A stretch of DNA of 64,000 nucleotides from Planctomycetota bacterium (GTDB taxonomy: Bacteria; Planctomycetota; UBA1135; UBA2386), in NCBI GenBank assembly GCA_014192625.1, contig BJHM01000020.1, forward strand, positions 1 to 64,000, given 5' to 3'. This document shows positions 28,719-37,882 of the stretch, in pieces (positions within the stretch are counted from its first letter, which is position 1; each line of letters begins with the position of its first letter). A model generated the notes under the pieces. The model was not told where the DNA came from. It did not search any database and saw only the letters and a program-made list of their open reading frames with translations. The position numbers and the translations under genes are program-made.

Positions 28719-30764
28719 TTACTGCGCGGGCAGCTCGAAGTTCTGCATGCTTTGCTGTTGGCCTGCGGTGATTACCATTTCGCGGCTGGTGGCCTTCATG
28801 TGCAACAAGGGCGTGAAGATGTCGTTATTGCCGGCCTGCCGCGAAGCGTGAATCTTGTAGCTGCCCGGCGGGACGCGCTTCAGCATCCGGTAGTAGCCCT
28901 CGTTGTCGGTGATTGCAGATGCCGAGAAGAACGGTTTTACCCGGCCCTCATTGTCCAGCTCGGGCTTGCTCCCCTCGGGTGGGCTGATCTGAACCTTGAC
29001 CTGTCCGGCAGCCTGGTTGCCAAGTAAGCAGTGGCCCTCCATCACCGCACCGCGCGCCAACGACACGATGCCGATGTCCTTCATCTGGCCGTCGCCGTCG
29101 AGCTTGATGTCGATCGTGGAACCCTCGCAGAAGTCCGGGTGCGAGATACGCAGCATGTAATCGGCGAAGGCCAGCCGGTTGATTTTGAAGTGGCCCTGAC
29201 CGTCGGTTTTGGTTTGGGTGGTGGTGTGCTTGTCCGGCAGGAACGGCTTGAAGATTTCGAAGAACCCGCCATCCGCCGCGATGCCGCCGTTCATGTCGGT
29301 TGCGACGATGGCGTTGGCGACCGGTTTGCCCGTGTCATCCTGCACGATGCCAATGATGCCAGCGCCCATCGTCAGCGTGACCTCGACCTGCGGCGATTGC
29401 ATCATGTTGGAGGTCACTTGAAACGATGGCGTCAGGGTTTTTGCGTGATCGTTCTCGGTGATCTGGAACACAAACTCGCCGACTGGGATGTTCTGGATCT
29501 GGGCCCATTCGCCATCGTAATCGGCCGGCGTGATGCGCTTGTTGTCGGGGAACTCAAGGACCTTGCCGATAGCGCCTGGGTTGTTTGAGAAGAAGCGGCG
29601 CAAGGACAGGCCGTATGACTTGAGCGGCATGCCGCGTGTGCTGAGCACGCGCAGCTTGACCATGCCGCGCTGCTCCATCACGACCTTGACGTTGTTCTCA
29701 CCAGACATCGCCTGCGCAGTTTTTTCTTCGTATCCGCCGGCGGTGACCGTCAGCCGGTATGGGCCTTCACGCAGCGTCGGCGTGAGGAATGCCCCGTCTT
29801 GTTGGCTGCGCAAGTTGACCGTGAGCGGCGTCTTTGCGCTAAGCGCCGAGGCGTTGATTTGGGCATTGGCGACCGGCTTGCCACCCGCGTCGATGACGAA
29901 GCCGCTGATTGGCAGACCGCGCGCGAGTTCGATATTGCACTCGTTGAGTTGGTCGGCTTTGACCTGAAAGTTGGCCTGCTCGCCGGCGGCGTATTCGGCG
30001 GCCTCGGCGGTGATCGTTACGAGGCCGTCGCGCGGTGCCGTTTCGAAGCGATAGAAGCCGTTGCCATCGGTCGTCAGCTTGATGCCACGTTCGCGGCCGG
30101 GTGTCGGGAGGGCTTGAAAGTTGTTGTTGGCCACAGCCATATAGACATCAGCACCTGAGATTCCGGCCCCGATGCCTTCGGCAGTGACGCGGCCCTGGAG
30201 AACGATGCCCTGCTTCAGCGTGAGGACGCCGGCCTCAAACCAGTCGCCGTCGCGGACTTTGATGCCGGTAAACTGAAACTCGGGGTAGTTGTCGGTAATG
30301 ACGCGCAGGTCAAAGGTCTGGCCGGGTCTGTCGATGCCGAGGGCAAACGATCCGTCTTGCGCCGTCAGGCCGCGTGCCGCCGGCGTAAATTTTTGGCCGG
30401 TGCGCTGCGCCAGGAACACTTTGAGTGGGTCACTGTTCGCAGCTTCCATCAGCATTACGTCGACCGCTACTGCGGCTTTTCCGTCCGGTGTCAGCACTCT
30501 GCCGCGAACGCCCTGGGGCGCATCGGAATGCGCCTCGCTCGGCACGCTCGCAACCCTGCGTTGGATATCATCCGCGACCGGCTTGTTCTGCGGGGCCTGC
30601 ACTACAGTCGTGGGCTTTGCTTCGGTGGTTGGCTGTTGGACAGCCGGCTCGACAACCTCGACTTTTGGTGGCGCGAGATCGTTATTGCCCGAGACGAGAT
30701 AGATGCCTGTAGCGAGCGCGCTGATGATCGCCAGGGGGAGAAGAAATTTGCCGATCGAACTCAC
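28719..30764 (-). CDS. Large exported protein with carboxypeptidase-regulatory-like repeats (paralog A)
   Basis: A 681-residue protein with an uncleaved or N-terminal membrane helix (FLLPLAIISALATGIYLV, residues 7-24), a Pro/Gln/Thr-rich linker, then about five beta-sandwich modules of the carboxypeptidase-regulatory/CnaB type: VRGRVLTPDGKAAVAVDV, LQGRVTAEGIGAGISGADV, ISGFVIDAGGKPVANAQI, IIGIVQDDTGKPVANAIV. These repeats carry the usual [GK]KPVANA turn. It is near-identical in plan to the next gene (683 residues), so a tandem duplication is likely. A structural or substrate-binding role outside the membrane is inferred; no catalytic residues seen. Confidence 0.78.
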   Translation of the reverse strand: MSSIGKFLLPLAIISALATGIYLVSGNNDLAPPKVEVVEPAVQQPTTEAKPTTVVQAPQNKPVADDIQRRVASVPSEAHSDAPQGVRGRVLTPDGKAAVAVDVMLMEAANSDPLKVFLAQRTGQKFTPAARGLTAQDGSFALGIDRPGQTFDLRVITDNYPEFQFTGIKVRDGDWFEAGVLTLKQGIVLQGRVTAEGIGAGISGADVYMAVANNNFQALPTPGRERGIKLTTDGNGFYRFETAPRDGLVTITAEAAEYAAGEQANFQVKADQLNECNIELARGLPISGFVIDAGGKPVANAQINASALSAKTPLTVNLRSQQDGAFLTPTLREGPYRLTVTAGGYEEKTAQAMSGENNVKVVMEQRGMVKLRVLSTRGMPLKSYGLSLRRFFSNNPGAIGKVLEFPDNKRITPADYDGEWAQIQNIPVGEFVFQITENDHAKTLTPSFQVTSNMMQSPQVEVTLTMGAGIIGIVQDDTGKPVANAIVATDMNGGIAADGGFFEIFKPFLPDKHTTTQTKTDGQGHFKINRLAFADYMLRISHPDFCEGSTIDIKLDGDGQMKDIGIVSLARGAVMEGHCLLGNQAAGQVKVQISPPEGSKPELDNEGRVKPFFSASAITDNEGYYRMLKRVPPGSYKIHASRQAGNNDIFTPLLHMKATSREMVITAGQQQSMQNFELPAQ

Positions 30765-30777
30765 GGAATACCTCTGG

Positions 30778-32829
30778 TCAGTTCTTGATGAGCACGTCCT
30801 GCTCGATGAGATCGCGCCCAGAGGGCACGGTCACGGTCGTAGCGGATCGTTGCATTTGTTGCATCTGAACGAATACATCTTCTTCGGCATTACGGGCGGC
30901 CTGAATGCGGGCTCTTAGCTCGTAGATTCCAGGGGGCACGCGCTGCGGCATAATGAAGATGCCGTCATTGTTAGAAACCGTTTCGACTCTGGCGACCAGT
31001 GGATCTTCCGCCATTTTCCCAAGTGGATCGGCAGGCTGTGCCACCTGGGTGAGCGTCACTTGGATTTGGCCGCGCAGGATGCCGTCGACCAGAGTGCGGC
31101 CGGTGATCTTCGTGCCGCGGCGCAGTATCACTGTTGGCAATGGCTGTTCCGCATCGCTGATCACCTGGATATTGGTCAATTGTGTGCGGCAATACTCGGG
31201 GTGGGCGAACACCAACTGGTAGGCTGCGTGCGCCAGTGCCGTGAGTCGAAATGAGCCATCGGCGGCGGTGGTTGCAGACAGGCGGGTGATCTTGTCGGGT
31301 GTGGAGCTAGCCAGCATTTTCCAGATCGGGTTGTCTTCGGCGGCTCCGTCAGCCTGGGTGGTAAGAGCACACCCGGCGATGGGCTTGCCTTGCTGGTCAA
31401 GGACCCTGCCAATCACCGTGCCACCGCGGGTCATGGACAGGACTACGCTTGTGTAACCTGCCGAGGTCACAGTGAACGGTTGGGACAGCGACTTCGCGAA
31501 GCCGGGCGCTTCCACCTGAAAGGCGTAGTTGCGTGGATTGCTCTCGGTGCCCGGTAAGAGTCCATCAATCACTGCGTAGTCCGTGCCCGTTTCGAGCCGG
31601 ACGGAGCGCTCTGGGATGTCTGCCACTTCGGCGATCTGGCCGCCGCGATTTTTTTCGCTGTCGGGGAAGTAGAGGCGCACTGCGACACGAAACTCGCGCA
31701 TCAGCGTTCCGACGTTATCGCGCACCAGCAACGTGGCGCTGCCGCAGCGCATCATGCGTATTTGAAGTTCTGGGCCGTCGACCTGCACCTGCTCAAGATC
31801 GGCTGGCTGGAAGCCTTCGGCCGTGGCGCGCATTCGATGCGGGCCCGCGCGCAGACCGAGCACTTGGAATCGGCCATCTTCGTCTGGCGTTTCATGAAAC
31901 GATGGCTCCGCCACGTTGGGCCATACTTCGATCAGAGCGTTGGGCACTGCAGCGCCTGACTGATCTTTGATGCGACCCCGGATCGACGCGCCGCCGAGCA
32001 GGGCAAAGTTGACAACCAGATCGCCGACTGCCTTGAGGTCGATGTCACCGCGAATCTGGCGCGCAAAGCCTGGGGCAACTGCCATCAACCGCCAACGGCC
32101 ATGGCTTGGAACGTGCTGCCATTCGTATTGGCCAACACTGTCGCACAGGATGGTCCGGCGCGCATTGGGGTCGATACTTTGGTGGCCGAAATCTTGGAAC
32201 GGATCGCTTGGCTCGAGCGTGACCAGTGCCTTTTGTGCGGGCAGCCCTGTGCCGGCGATCTCAACGCGGCCATGCACGGTGCGGCCATTTTCGAGCGCCA
32301 CTTTGCCAAGGTCGATGAACGCATTCGCATGCACCGTCAGGTCGCCAATGCGCAGTTCGCTGAAGCCGGTGGCGAGCACCCAGAGTTCCATCGGGCTGCT
32401 CGGCGCTAGTGCGAGCCCGAGTTCAAATGCGCCGTCGCTGCCGCTGATCGCAGTTGCCACAGGTGGCCGCACGACGTTCTGCAACAAGCCCTGAAATCGC
32501 GCCACGAGGTCGTGACGGCTGCTTTCTTGCAAGAACACTTGGACCCCGTCCTGAGGCGCGCCAGCTTGGTCAGTGAGAATGCCGCGCACTCCCTGGGCTA
32601 AGCCAGTTCGCAGGGTGCTCCGGCTGGTGCTCGCTGCCGGATTGTCAACGACAGCGTCGGGGGTTTTTGGCCAGACCACATCCGGCTTCTCTACCGGCAA
32701 AGCGATTGTTGGTGCCTTCGTTTGGCTGGTTGCCGGGCTTGGCAGCAGTTCGGTGGTATCGCGGAAAAAAAAGACGGCGCCGAGTGAAACGAAGGTGATC
32801 ACGCAAACGGCAAGGAGGGTGTTTTTCAT
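30778..32829 (-). CDS. Large exported protein with carboxypeptidase-regulatory-like repeats (paralog B)
   Basis: A 683-residue protein anchored by an N-terminal helix (LLAVCVITFVSLGAVFFF, residues 4-21). It repeats the modular plan of its downstream neighbour: VRGILTDQAGAPQDGVQV, VHGRVEIAGTGLPAQKAL, IRGRIKDQSGAAVPNALI and VIGRVLDQQGKPIAGCAL, each an eight- or seven-stranded regulatory-like sandwich. ATG 32829 was preferred over an upstream ATG at 32937, which would add a polar, low-complexity stretch. Thirteen bases separate it from paralog A, so both are probably on one transcript that continues to kynA. The modular repeats suggest binding of a polymer at the cell surface. Confidence 0.76.
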   Translation of the reverse strand: MKNTLLAVCVITFVSLGAVFFFRDTTELLPSPATSQTKAPTIALPVEKPDVVWPKTPDAVVDNPAASTSRSTLRTGLAQGVRGILTDQAGAPQDGVQVFLQESSRHDLVARFQGLLQNVVRPPVATAISGSDGAFELGLALAPSSPMELWVLATGFSELRIGDLTVHANAFIDLGKVALENGRTVHGRVEIAGTGLPAQKALVTLEPSDPFQDFGHQSIDPNARRTILCDSVGQYEWQHVPSHGRWRLMAVAPGFARQIRGDIDLKAVGDLVVNFALLGGASIRGRIKDQSGAAVPNALIEVWPNVAEPSFHETPDEDGRFQVLGLRAGPHRMRATAEGFQPADLEQVQVDGPELQIRMMRCGSATLLVRDNVGTLMREFRVAVRLYFPDSEKNRGGQIAEVADIPERSVRLETGTDYAVIDGLLPGTESNPRNYAFQVEAPGFAKSLSQPFTVTSAGYTSVVLSMTRGGTVIGRVLDQQGKPIAGCALTTQADGAAEDNPIWKMLASSTPDKITRLSATTAADGSFRLTALAHAAYQLVFAHPEYCRTQLTNIQVISDAEQPLPTVILRRGTKITGRTLVDGILRGQIQVTLTQVAQPADPLGKMAEDPLVARVETVSNNDGIFIMPQRVPPGIYELRARIQAARNAEEDVFVQMQQMQRSATTVTVPSGRDLIEQDVLIKN

Positions 32830-33239
32830 TGCGGCGCGTTTTCGATCGCGGCGCAGGATAGCGAGTGTGGCGCACTTGTGCCTGCATGTGGCTGCCGATC
32901 TCGCGTGCGCCCGCTGGCGGTTTGCGATCGCGGGCACTTGGCCGTCACCGAATAGGCCGTGCCGTGGAACAGAAGCACGACTCTCGGTTCACGCGGGGGC
33001 ACGATTTTTTTGAGCGGCACTTGGCCGTTGCTGCCCTTGACGACGAGCGGCGGCGTCACAGCCGATCTTGATCCCAGCAGACCTCGCGTATTTTGGCTAC
33101 GAACGCCACTTGCCAGTGGCTCACGATCATGCCCTTCCCGCATGACCCCGTGACCAGCGATGGCGTTACGCACCGCAATCAGTCGCTGACGAACCGCGAT
33201 CCGCACTCGCAACAACAGAGTAAAGAAATCCTCGCGCAC
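32830..33239. other. Intergenic space between lutC and paralog B
   Basis: About 410 bases with no supported gene. A minus-strand open frame of 137 codons (32826-33239) has an Arg-rich, chance-like composition. The segment should hold the promoter of the two-paralog transcript and the end of the lut run; no hairpin with a T tract was seen. Confidence 0.5.
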
Positions 33240-33893
33240 TCAGTGCTGCTTTTGGCTTTCGATCAGCAAGACACACAAGTCTTTTGGACCGTGCACGCCC
33301 ACGACGAGTTGCAGTTCGATGTCGGCGGTGCGCGATGGGCCGGAGACAAAGGTGATCGCGTACGGCAAGGGGTGTGGCAGTGCTCGCAGTGCTTCGCCGA
33401 GCGTCGAGAGCAGCTGCGATTCGGGCAACAGGCAGAGATGCAGCGGTGGCAACAGGGACGCGAGGCGCGAACGTTCTCGCCCCGCGTCGAGTATTAGGGT
33501 GCCGGTCTCGGCGATGCCGTATTGCGCGGTAGTAATGCCAGCGTCGGCGGCGAGCAGGTGGTTGAGTTCTGCGTCGCTGCGAAGGCAAGTGATGCCGTTT
33601 TCGGTCAACGGCTGGCGCATGGCCTGCACGATTGGCGCGTCACTGAGAACGACACTGTGCGCGTTGGCCGCGTGCAGGGTTGCGAGCACCGCGCCGAGCA
33701 GGTCCGTGATCGCCGCGAGTCGCTGCACACGGCCACCGACGGCGACCACCCGCTGGGCGAAGTGCGCGACGAGTTCCGTGCTCTGCAATGGCAGCGAAAT
33801 CGTGACCGGCGGTGGTGGTTGTGGCACAGGCGCACCTTCTTTAGTGCCGAGCGCTTCGCGCACGGCTGCCAAGATTTTTTCGCGGTCGCTCAT
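33240..33893 (-). CDS. lutC: LutC (LUD-domain) lactate-utilisation protein
   Basis: A 217-residue LUD-domain protein, the third part of the LutABC L-lactate oxidation complex. N-terminus MSDREKILAAVREALG is typical; the core shows GITTAQYGIAETGTLIL and a late PSRTADIELQLVVGVHGPK, the usual LUD end with the motif SRTADI. It is four bases after lutB on the same strand and closes the rsmE-Gfo/Idh-lutABC run. LutC is thought to help the complex or bind a ligand; the redox centres lie in LutA and LutB. Confidence 0.94.
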   Translation of the reverse strand: MSDREKILAAVREALGTKEGAPVPQPPPPVTISLPLQSTELVAHFAQRVVAVGGRVQRLAAITDLLGAVLATLHAANAHSVVLSDAPIVQAMRQPLTENGITCLRSDAELNHLLAADAGITTAQYGIAETGTLILDAGRERSRLASLLPPLHLCLLPESQLLSTLGEALRALPHPLPYAITFVSGPSRTADIELQLVVGVHGPKDLCVLLIESQKQH

Positions 33894-33896
33894 GCC

Positions 33897-35315
33897 TCAG
33901 CCTTGCTTGCGCCATTGCGCGCGGAAGGAGCGCTTTGCCAGGCGCGGCAATTCGCGGCCCTTGTGCCAGCCCGACAATGGCGGCAGATGGCGCAGCAGCG
34001 GGGAAAACATGCGGTCGCAACAGCGCGCAAGCGTGGTGGCAAAGGCGTAGCGCCGCTTGCCGCGCATGAAAAATGCCCAGATCGAGAAGCCTAATGCCTG
34101 CAGTCGATCGGGGGCCGCCGCTTTTGCCGCCTGATTGCCGACCAGCACTTCGCCGCGCAGGTGCAGCAACAGCTCAGGGATATCAATCTTGACCGGGCAG
34201 ACTTCGCGACACGCGCCGCACAGGGTGCTGGCAAACGGCAACTGCTTGCCGCGTTTAAGGCTCACCAACTGCGGTGTGATTACGGCCCCGATCGGGCCCG
34301 GATAGACGGAGCCATACGCATGGCCACCGACCTGTTGGTAGACCGGACACGCATTGAGGCACGCGCCGCAGCGGATGCAGGCGAGCGCTTGCCGCGTTTT
34401 GGGTTCGCGCAGCATGCGCGTTCGTCCATTGTCGAGCAGCACGATGTGGATTTCGGCTGGCCCTTCGTGCGACGCGGCGGTTTTTGGCCCGGTCAGCAGC
34501 GACTGATAGGTCGTGAGATCCTGGCCCGTGCCGGAACGCGGCAACAGCTTCAAAAAGACATCGAGATCGGCATTGCGCGGGATCACTTTCTCGATGCCGA
34601 CCACGGCGACGTGCACGCGGGGCAGGCTCGTGCAGAGGCGCGCGTTGCCTTCGTTTTCGAGGATCAGCAAGGAGCCGGTTTCGGCGATGAGAAAGTTGCC
34701 GCCGCTGATGCCGATGCCCGCCGCGGCAAACTTTTCGCGCAGCACCACGCGCGCGGCGGCGGTCAGTTCCGCGGCGCTCGCATCTTTGGCCACGCCGATT
34801 TTTTCATGCAACAACTGACCGATCTGCGCGCGCGTCTTGTGGATTGCGGGCACCACGATGTGGAACGGCACTTCGCCCGCGAGCTGGATGATCCACTCGC
34901 CGAGGTCTGTCTCCACCGCGTCAACGCCCGCCTTTGCGAGCGCCTCGTTCAAGTGGATCTCCTCGGTGGTCATGCTCTTGCTCTTGACCGCCGCGGTGGT
35001 GTTCGCGGCCTTGGTGATTTCGGTGACGATCCGGTTCGCGTCATCGCCAGTAGCCGCCCAGTGCACAACACAACCGCGCGCCGCCGCGTTGTTGGCGAAC
35101 TGCTGAAGGTAGTAGTCGAGGTGCTCTAGCGTGTGATCCTTGATGGCTCGCGCGTGCGTGCGCCAGTCCTGCCAGTTCGGTGCGCGCAGCAGCACCCCGA
35201 GACGCCGTTCGGCAAACGTCGTCGTCGCCTTGTGAAGTGCCTCGCGCTGGATTGGATTGGCCAGCGCGGCTAGCGCGTTGGCAGCAAAGTTTTCCATTGG
35301 CAAATGCGAACTCAC
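33897..35315 (-). CDS. lutB: LutB iron-sulfur subunit of L-lactate dehydrogenase complex
   Basis: A 472-residue protein with an N-terminal LUD domain (MTTEEIHLNEALAKAGVD, ETDLGEWIIQLA) and a C-terminal di-cluster ferredoxin domain: CIRCGACLNACP and CGACREVCPV, binding two 4Fe-4S clusters that carry electrons between LutA and the quinone pool or LutC. GTG 35315 overlaps the lutA stop (GTGA) and was preferred to ATG 35297. The complex would oxidise L-lactate to pyruvate. The downstream spacing to lutC is three bases, so all three subunits are made together. Confidence 0.93.
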   Translation of the reverse strand: MSSHLPMENFAANALAALANPIQREALHKATTTFAERRLGVLLRAPNWQDWRTHARAIKDHTLEHLDYYLQQFANNAAARGCVVHWAATGDDANRIVTEITKAANTTAAVKSKSMTTEEIHLNEALAKAGVDAVETDLGEWIIQLAGEVPFHIVVPAIHKTRAQIGQLLHEKIGVAKDASAAELTAAARVVLREKFAAAGIGISGGNFLIAETGSLLILENEGNARLCTSLPRVHVAVVGIEKVIPRNADLDVFLKLLPRSGTGQDLTTYQSLLTGPKTAASHEGPAEIHIVLLDNGRTRMLREPKTRQALACIRCGACLNACPVYQQVGGHAYGSVYPGPIGAVITPQLVSLKRGKQLPFASTLCGACREVCPVKIDIPELLLHLRGEVLVGNQAAKAAAPDRLQALGFSIWAFFMRGKRRYAFATTLARCCDRMFSPLLRHLPPLSGWHKGRELPRLAKRSFRAQWRKQG

Positions 35316-36043
35316 GTGGCGATCCCCGCGGCGAGCACCTCGGCGAGGTGCAGTGCGCGCACCTTGGAGCCGAGTCGTTGCAGGCGACCGCGCAGGTGCA
35401 TGAGGCAACTGACGTCGCCACTCACCACCGCATCAACCGATGCCGCCGCAATCGCGTCGACCTTGCGATCGGCGATGGCGACCGAGATCTCGGGATACTT
35501 CACTGCGAAGGTGCCGCCAAAGCCGCAGCATGCGTCGGCAAACGGCAACTCGCGCAGCGTGAGACCGGGCACCATTTTTAGCAGCGCGCGCGGTTCATCG
35601 CAGATGCCGAGGTCGCGCAGTCCGTGGCAGGCATCGTGCCAGCCGACTGTGCCGACAAAGTTGCCTGGCACGCTTTTGATCTTGCGCTGATGGACGAGAA
35701 ACTGGCCGAGTTCAAAGGTGTGCTCGGCGAGGTGCGTGGCGCGCTGTTGCCAATCCGGCATTGCGGTGAACAGCCCCGGGTAGTGGTGGATCTGTGCTGC
35801 GCATGAACCGGACGGCAATACCAGCGCATCGGCGCCTGTTCGTTCAAATTGCGCGATCACGTTTTGTGCCAGCGCACGGCCGTGTGCCGCGTAACCGGTG
35901 TTGCAGGCGGGTTGCCCGCAGCAAGTTTGCGCGTCATCAAACAAAACCTCACAGCCGGCGTGGCGCAGCAATGCTGCGGATGCGAGGCCGACCTCGGGCC
36001 ATACTTGATCGACGAGACAGGTGACGTAGAGAGCGACGCGCAC
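35312..36043 (-). CDS. lutA: LutA cysteine-rich-domain subunit
   Basis: A 243-residue protein with two CCG (cysteine-rich) domains: TCCGQPACNTGY near residue 40 and CCGFGG near residue 175, the second preceded by a DACHGLRDLG segment with a Cys-His. These domains bind an unusual 4Fe-4S cluster in heterodisulfide-reductase-like proteins. It is the first subunit of the lactate complex. It starts two bases after the Gfo/Idh stop and overlaps lutB by four bases. The length is normal. Confidence 0.93.
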   Translation of the reverse strand: MRVALYVTCLVDQVWPEVGLASAALLRHAGCEVLFDDAQTCCGQPACNTGYAAHGRALAQNVIAQFERTGADALVLPSGSCAAQIHHYPGLFTAMPDWQQRATHLAEHTFELGQFLVHQRKIKSVPGNFVGTVGWHDACHGLRDLGICDEPRALLKMVPGLTLRELPFADACCGFGGTFAVKYPEISVAIADRKVDAIAAASVDAVVSGDVSCLMHLRGRLQRLGSKVRALHLAEVLAAGIAT

Positions 36044-36045
36044 GG

Positions 36046-37083
36046 TTATTGCTTTATGGGCTTGCTGTGATTGTCGAGCAGTGTGCTGTCGATCGCCTCA
36101 AACACCTGCAGGTCCGCACTGGCGAGATCGCCCGGGCACGGGAAGTCGTCGAGGTCATCGATCCAGCGGGCAAAGCGGCCATGCAGTTCGAGTCTCGGCA
36201 ACCGGGTTAGACACTCGGGTAGGAGTTCGGCGCGTGACCAAGACTGTTCGGCCGAAGGACTGGTGTAGTCAAACATGCTCTCGCGAAGTTCGCTGCGGCC
36301 GCGCAACGAGATGCGGTCCCCGGTGACGATCATGGCGCCATCGGTGCCGTGCAGCGTCACCATGTTGCCAGTGGTCAGGTGGCTGCTCGCGAACGTGCAC
36401 AGGCCGCCGCCGCGCATCGTGAACGTGGCAACTGAACTATCCTCGTCCATTGCCGTGAAGCCGCGGGTGGACTGCGCGGTTGTGCTGAGCATCGCCCTGC
36501 CGCACAGCCAGTGGATCAGATGCAGCGCTTCGCTGCCGAGTTGACGAAGTGCCCCGCGGCCACTGCGCAGCGGGTCGCGCTGCCAATGGCCGGTTGGCGG
36601 CGGCACCCGCAATACCTGGTCGAATGCTGAGGTTGCATGCGCCAGCACAATTGCGCCGATGAAGTCGTCGACGAGTGCGCGGCGCAGGTCGTCAAACACT
36701 GGATCGGCCTGACTCATTACTGCTACGCCGAGCTTCACGCCGTTGCGTTCGCAGGTCTTGACCATCGCTTGCGCCATGGCGGCAGACGGAGCCATTGGCG
36801 CATGCAGCAGGCAGTGCACGCCCTGCTCGGCGGCGGCAGTAACTTGCGCGAGGCGATCCCCACATGGACCCGCCAGCACGACGAAGTCGATGCCGGTTTG
36901 CAGGAACGCCTGAAAATCAGTGTGGCGCGAGCGGATTGCTGCGGCATTGCCAAGGGTCGCTACGGCCGCTGCGTCAACATCGTGCAGCGCCAAAATCGTG
37001 CAGTCCTGATGCGAGCGCACCAGTTGCAAGACCTGTGCACCGCGCACGCCACAGCCGGATAGTCCTGCCCGCAAGGTGCTCAC
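36046..37083 (-). CDS. Gfo/Idh/MocA-like oxidoreductase with altered EKP motif
   Basis: A 345-residue two-domain protein with an NAD(P) fold. The GTG start at 37083 follows a GAAAG purine stretch 10 bases after the rsmE stop. Residues near the start show a GCGVRGA Rossmann loop, then FQAFLQTGIDFVVLAGP. The position of the usual EKP motif reads LLHAPMAPS, so the Lys that orients cofactor and substrate in classic members is missing. The C-terminal beta-sheet domain (GLCTFASSHLTTGN) is otherwise typical. It lies between rsmE and lutA; perhaps a non-catalytic or altered-substrate member. Confidence 0.72.
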   Translation of the reverse strand: MSTLRAGLSGCGVRGAQVLQLVRSHQDCTILALHDVDAAAVATLGNAAAIRSRHTDFQAFLQTGIDFVVLAGPCGDRLAQVTAAAEQGVHCLLHAPMAPSAAMAQAMVKTCERNGVKLGVAVMSQADPVFDDLRRALVDDFIGAIVLAHATSAFDQVLRVPPPTGHWQRDPLRSGRGALRQLGSEALHLIHWLCGRAMLSTTAQSTRGFTAMDEDSSVATFTMRGGGLCTFASSHLTTGNMVTLHGTDGAMIVTGDRISLRGRSELRESMFDYTSPSAEQSWSRAELLPECLTRLPRLELHGRFARWIDDLDDFPCPGDLASADLQVFEAIDSTLLDNHSKPIKQ

Positions 37084-37093
37084 CCCAGTCTTT

Positions 37094-37834
37094 CTAACCG
37101 CGCTGCCGCAGCAGGTCCATCTGGCCGTGCAGCACACTGAGTGCGGATTCCGTCCGCAACGGATGCGGCCCAAGTCGCACTGGCAAAAAGCCATGCTGCG
37201 CCAGTTGCGCTACTTCGTATGGCAAGAAGCCGCCGTCGGGGCCGATGGCCAGCGCCAACGCTGCGGATTTAGTGAGGCGTAACTCGGCGGTGCTGGTGGC
37301 TGCATTTGGATGCGCGCAGAAGCGATGCTGCGGCAGGATTAGTTTTGCGAGGTGATCCTCAACGAACGGGCGGAACAACGGGAAGAACTGCACCCTGGGC
37401 AGCTGTGTTCGCTGGCTCTGCTCGAGGCCAAGTCGCAAGTGCTCCTCCTGCACGGCAGGCAGTAGTTGCTTGCTGTCGAGGTGACTTTTTTCTACGCGCC
37501 AGCTGCGAAACAGCACGATCTGCGCAAAGCCGAGTGCCGCCGCGTGCTCCAGCATCCGCTGCAATACTTTTGGCCGTGGCACCGCGAGCAGTAAGGTGTC
37601 GTGGCAAAGTGGCACCGTGGTCTCACAAGTCACGCTGACCTCGACTAGGTCTGTGGCGATGGCCAGCACGCGGGCAGTGCCGATCGGTCCGTCAAGGATG
37701 CCGGTGCGGATGGTGTCGCCCACGGCAACGCGTAGCACCGTCTGCAAGTGCGCCGCGCGTCGACCGCGCAACTGCGCGTGACTATTCGCATCGATTTCGG
37801 CGCGGTCGAGCAGCAACAGATTCATTCGCGACAT
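37094..37834 (-). CDS. rsmE: 16S rRNA (uracil-1498 N3) methyltransferase
   Basis: RsmE methylates U1498 in helix 44 of 16S rRNA. 246 residues: N-terminal PUA-like domain (LRGRRAAHLQTVLRVAVGD) and a SPOUT trefoil-knot domain with LLLAVPRPKVLQRMLEHAAALG, then IGPDGGF, followed by LRTESALSVL, the SAM-binding knot. It heads a minus-strand run rsmE - Gfo/Idh - lutA - lutB - lutC, with small gaps. Divergent from the DUF502 gene at 37883, leaving 48 bases for two promoters. Confidence 0.95.
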   Translation of the reverse strand: MSRMNLLLLDRAEIDANSHAQLRGRRAAHLQTVLRVAVGDTIRTGILDGPIGTARVLAIATDLVEVSVTCETTVPLCHDTLLLAVPRPKVLQRMLEHAAALGFAQIVLFRSWRVEKSHLDSKQLLPAVQEEHLRLGLEQSQRTQLPRVQFFPLFRPFVEDHLAKLILPQHRFCAHPNAATSTAELRLTKSAALALAIGPDGGFLPYEVAQLAQHGFLPVRLGPHPLRTESALSVLHGQMDLLRQRG

Positions 37835-37882
37835 CGTGCTCTAGCGATGCAGGTAGGGGAAGCGATTGCGTATCCTGTTCGC

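Noticed and set aside
32826-33239. Minus-strand open frame of 137 codons between lutC and paralog B
   Set aside because: No similarity or signal sequence; starts directly at the lutC stop and has chance-like composition.
34161-35129. A 322-codon plus-strand open frame opposite lutB
   Set aside because: The lutB frame carries clear LUD and ferredoxin motifs; the opposite frame is Arg/His-rich and motif-free.
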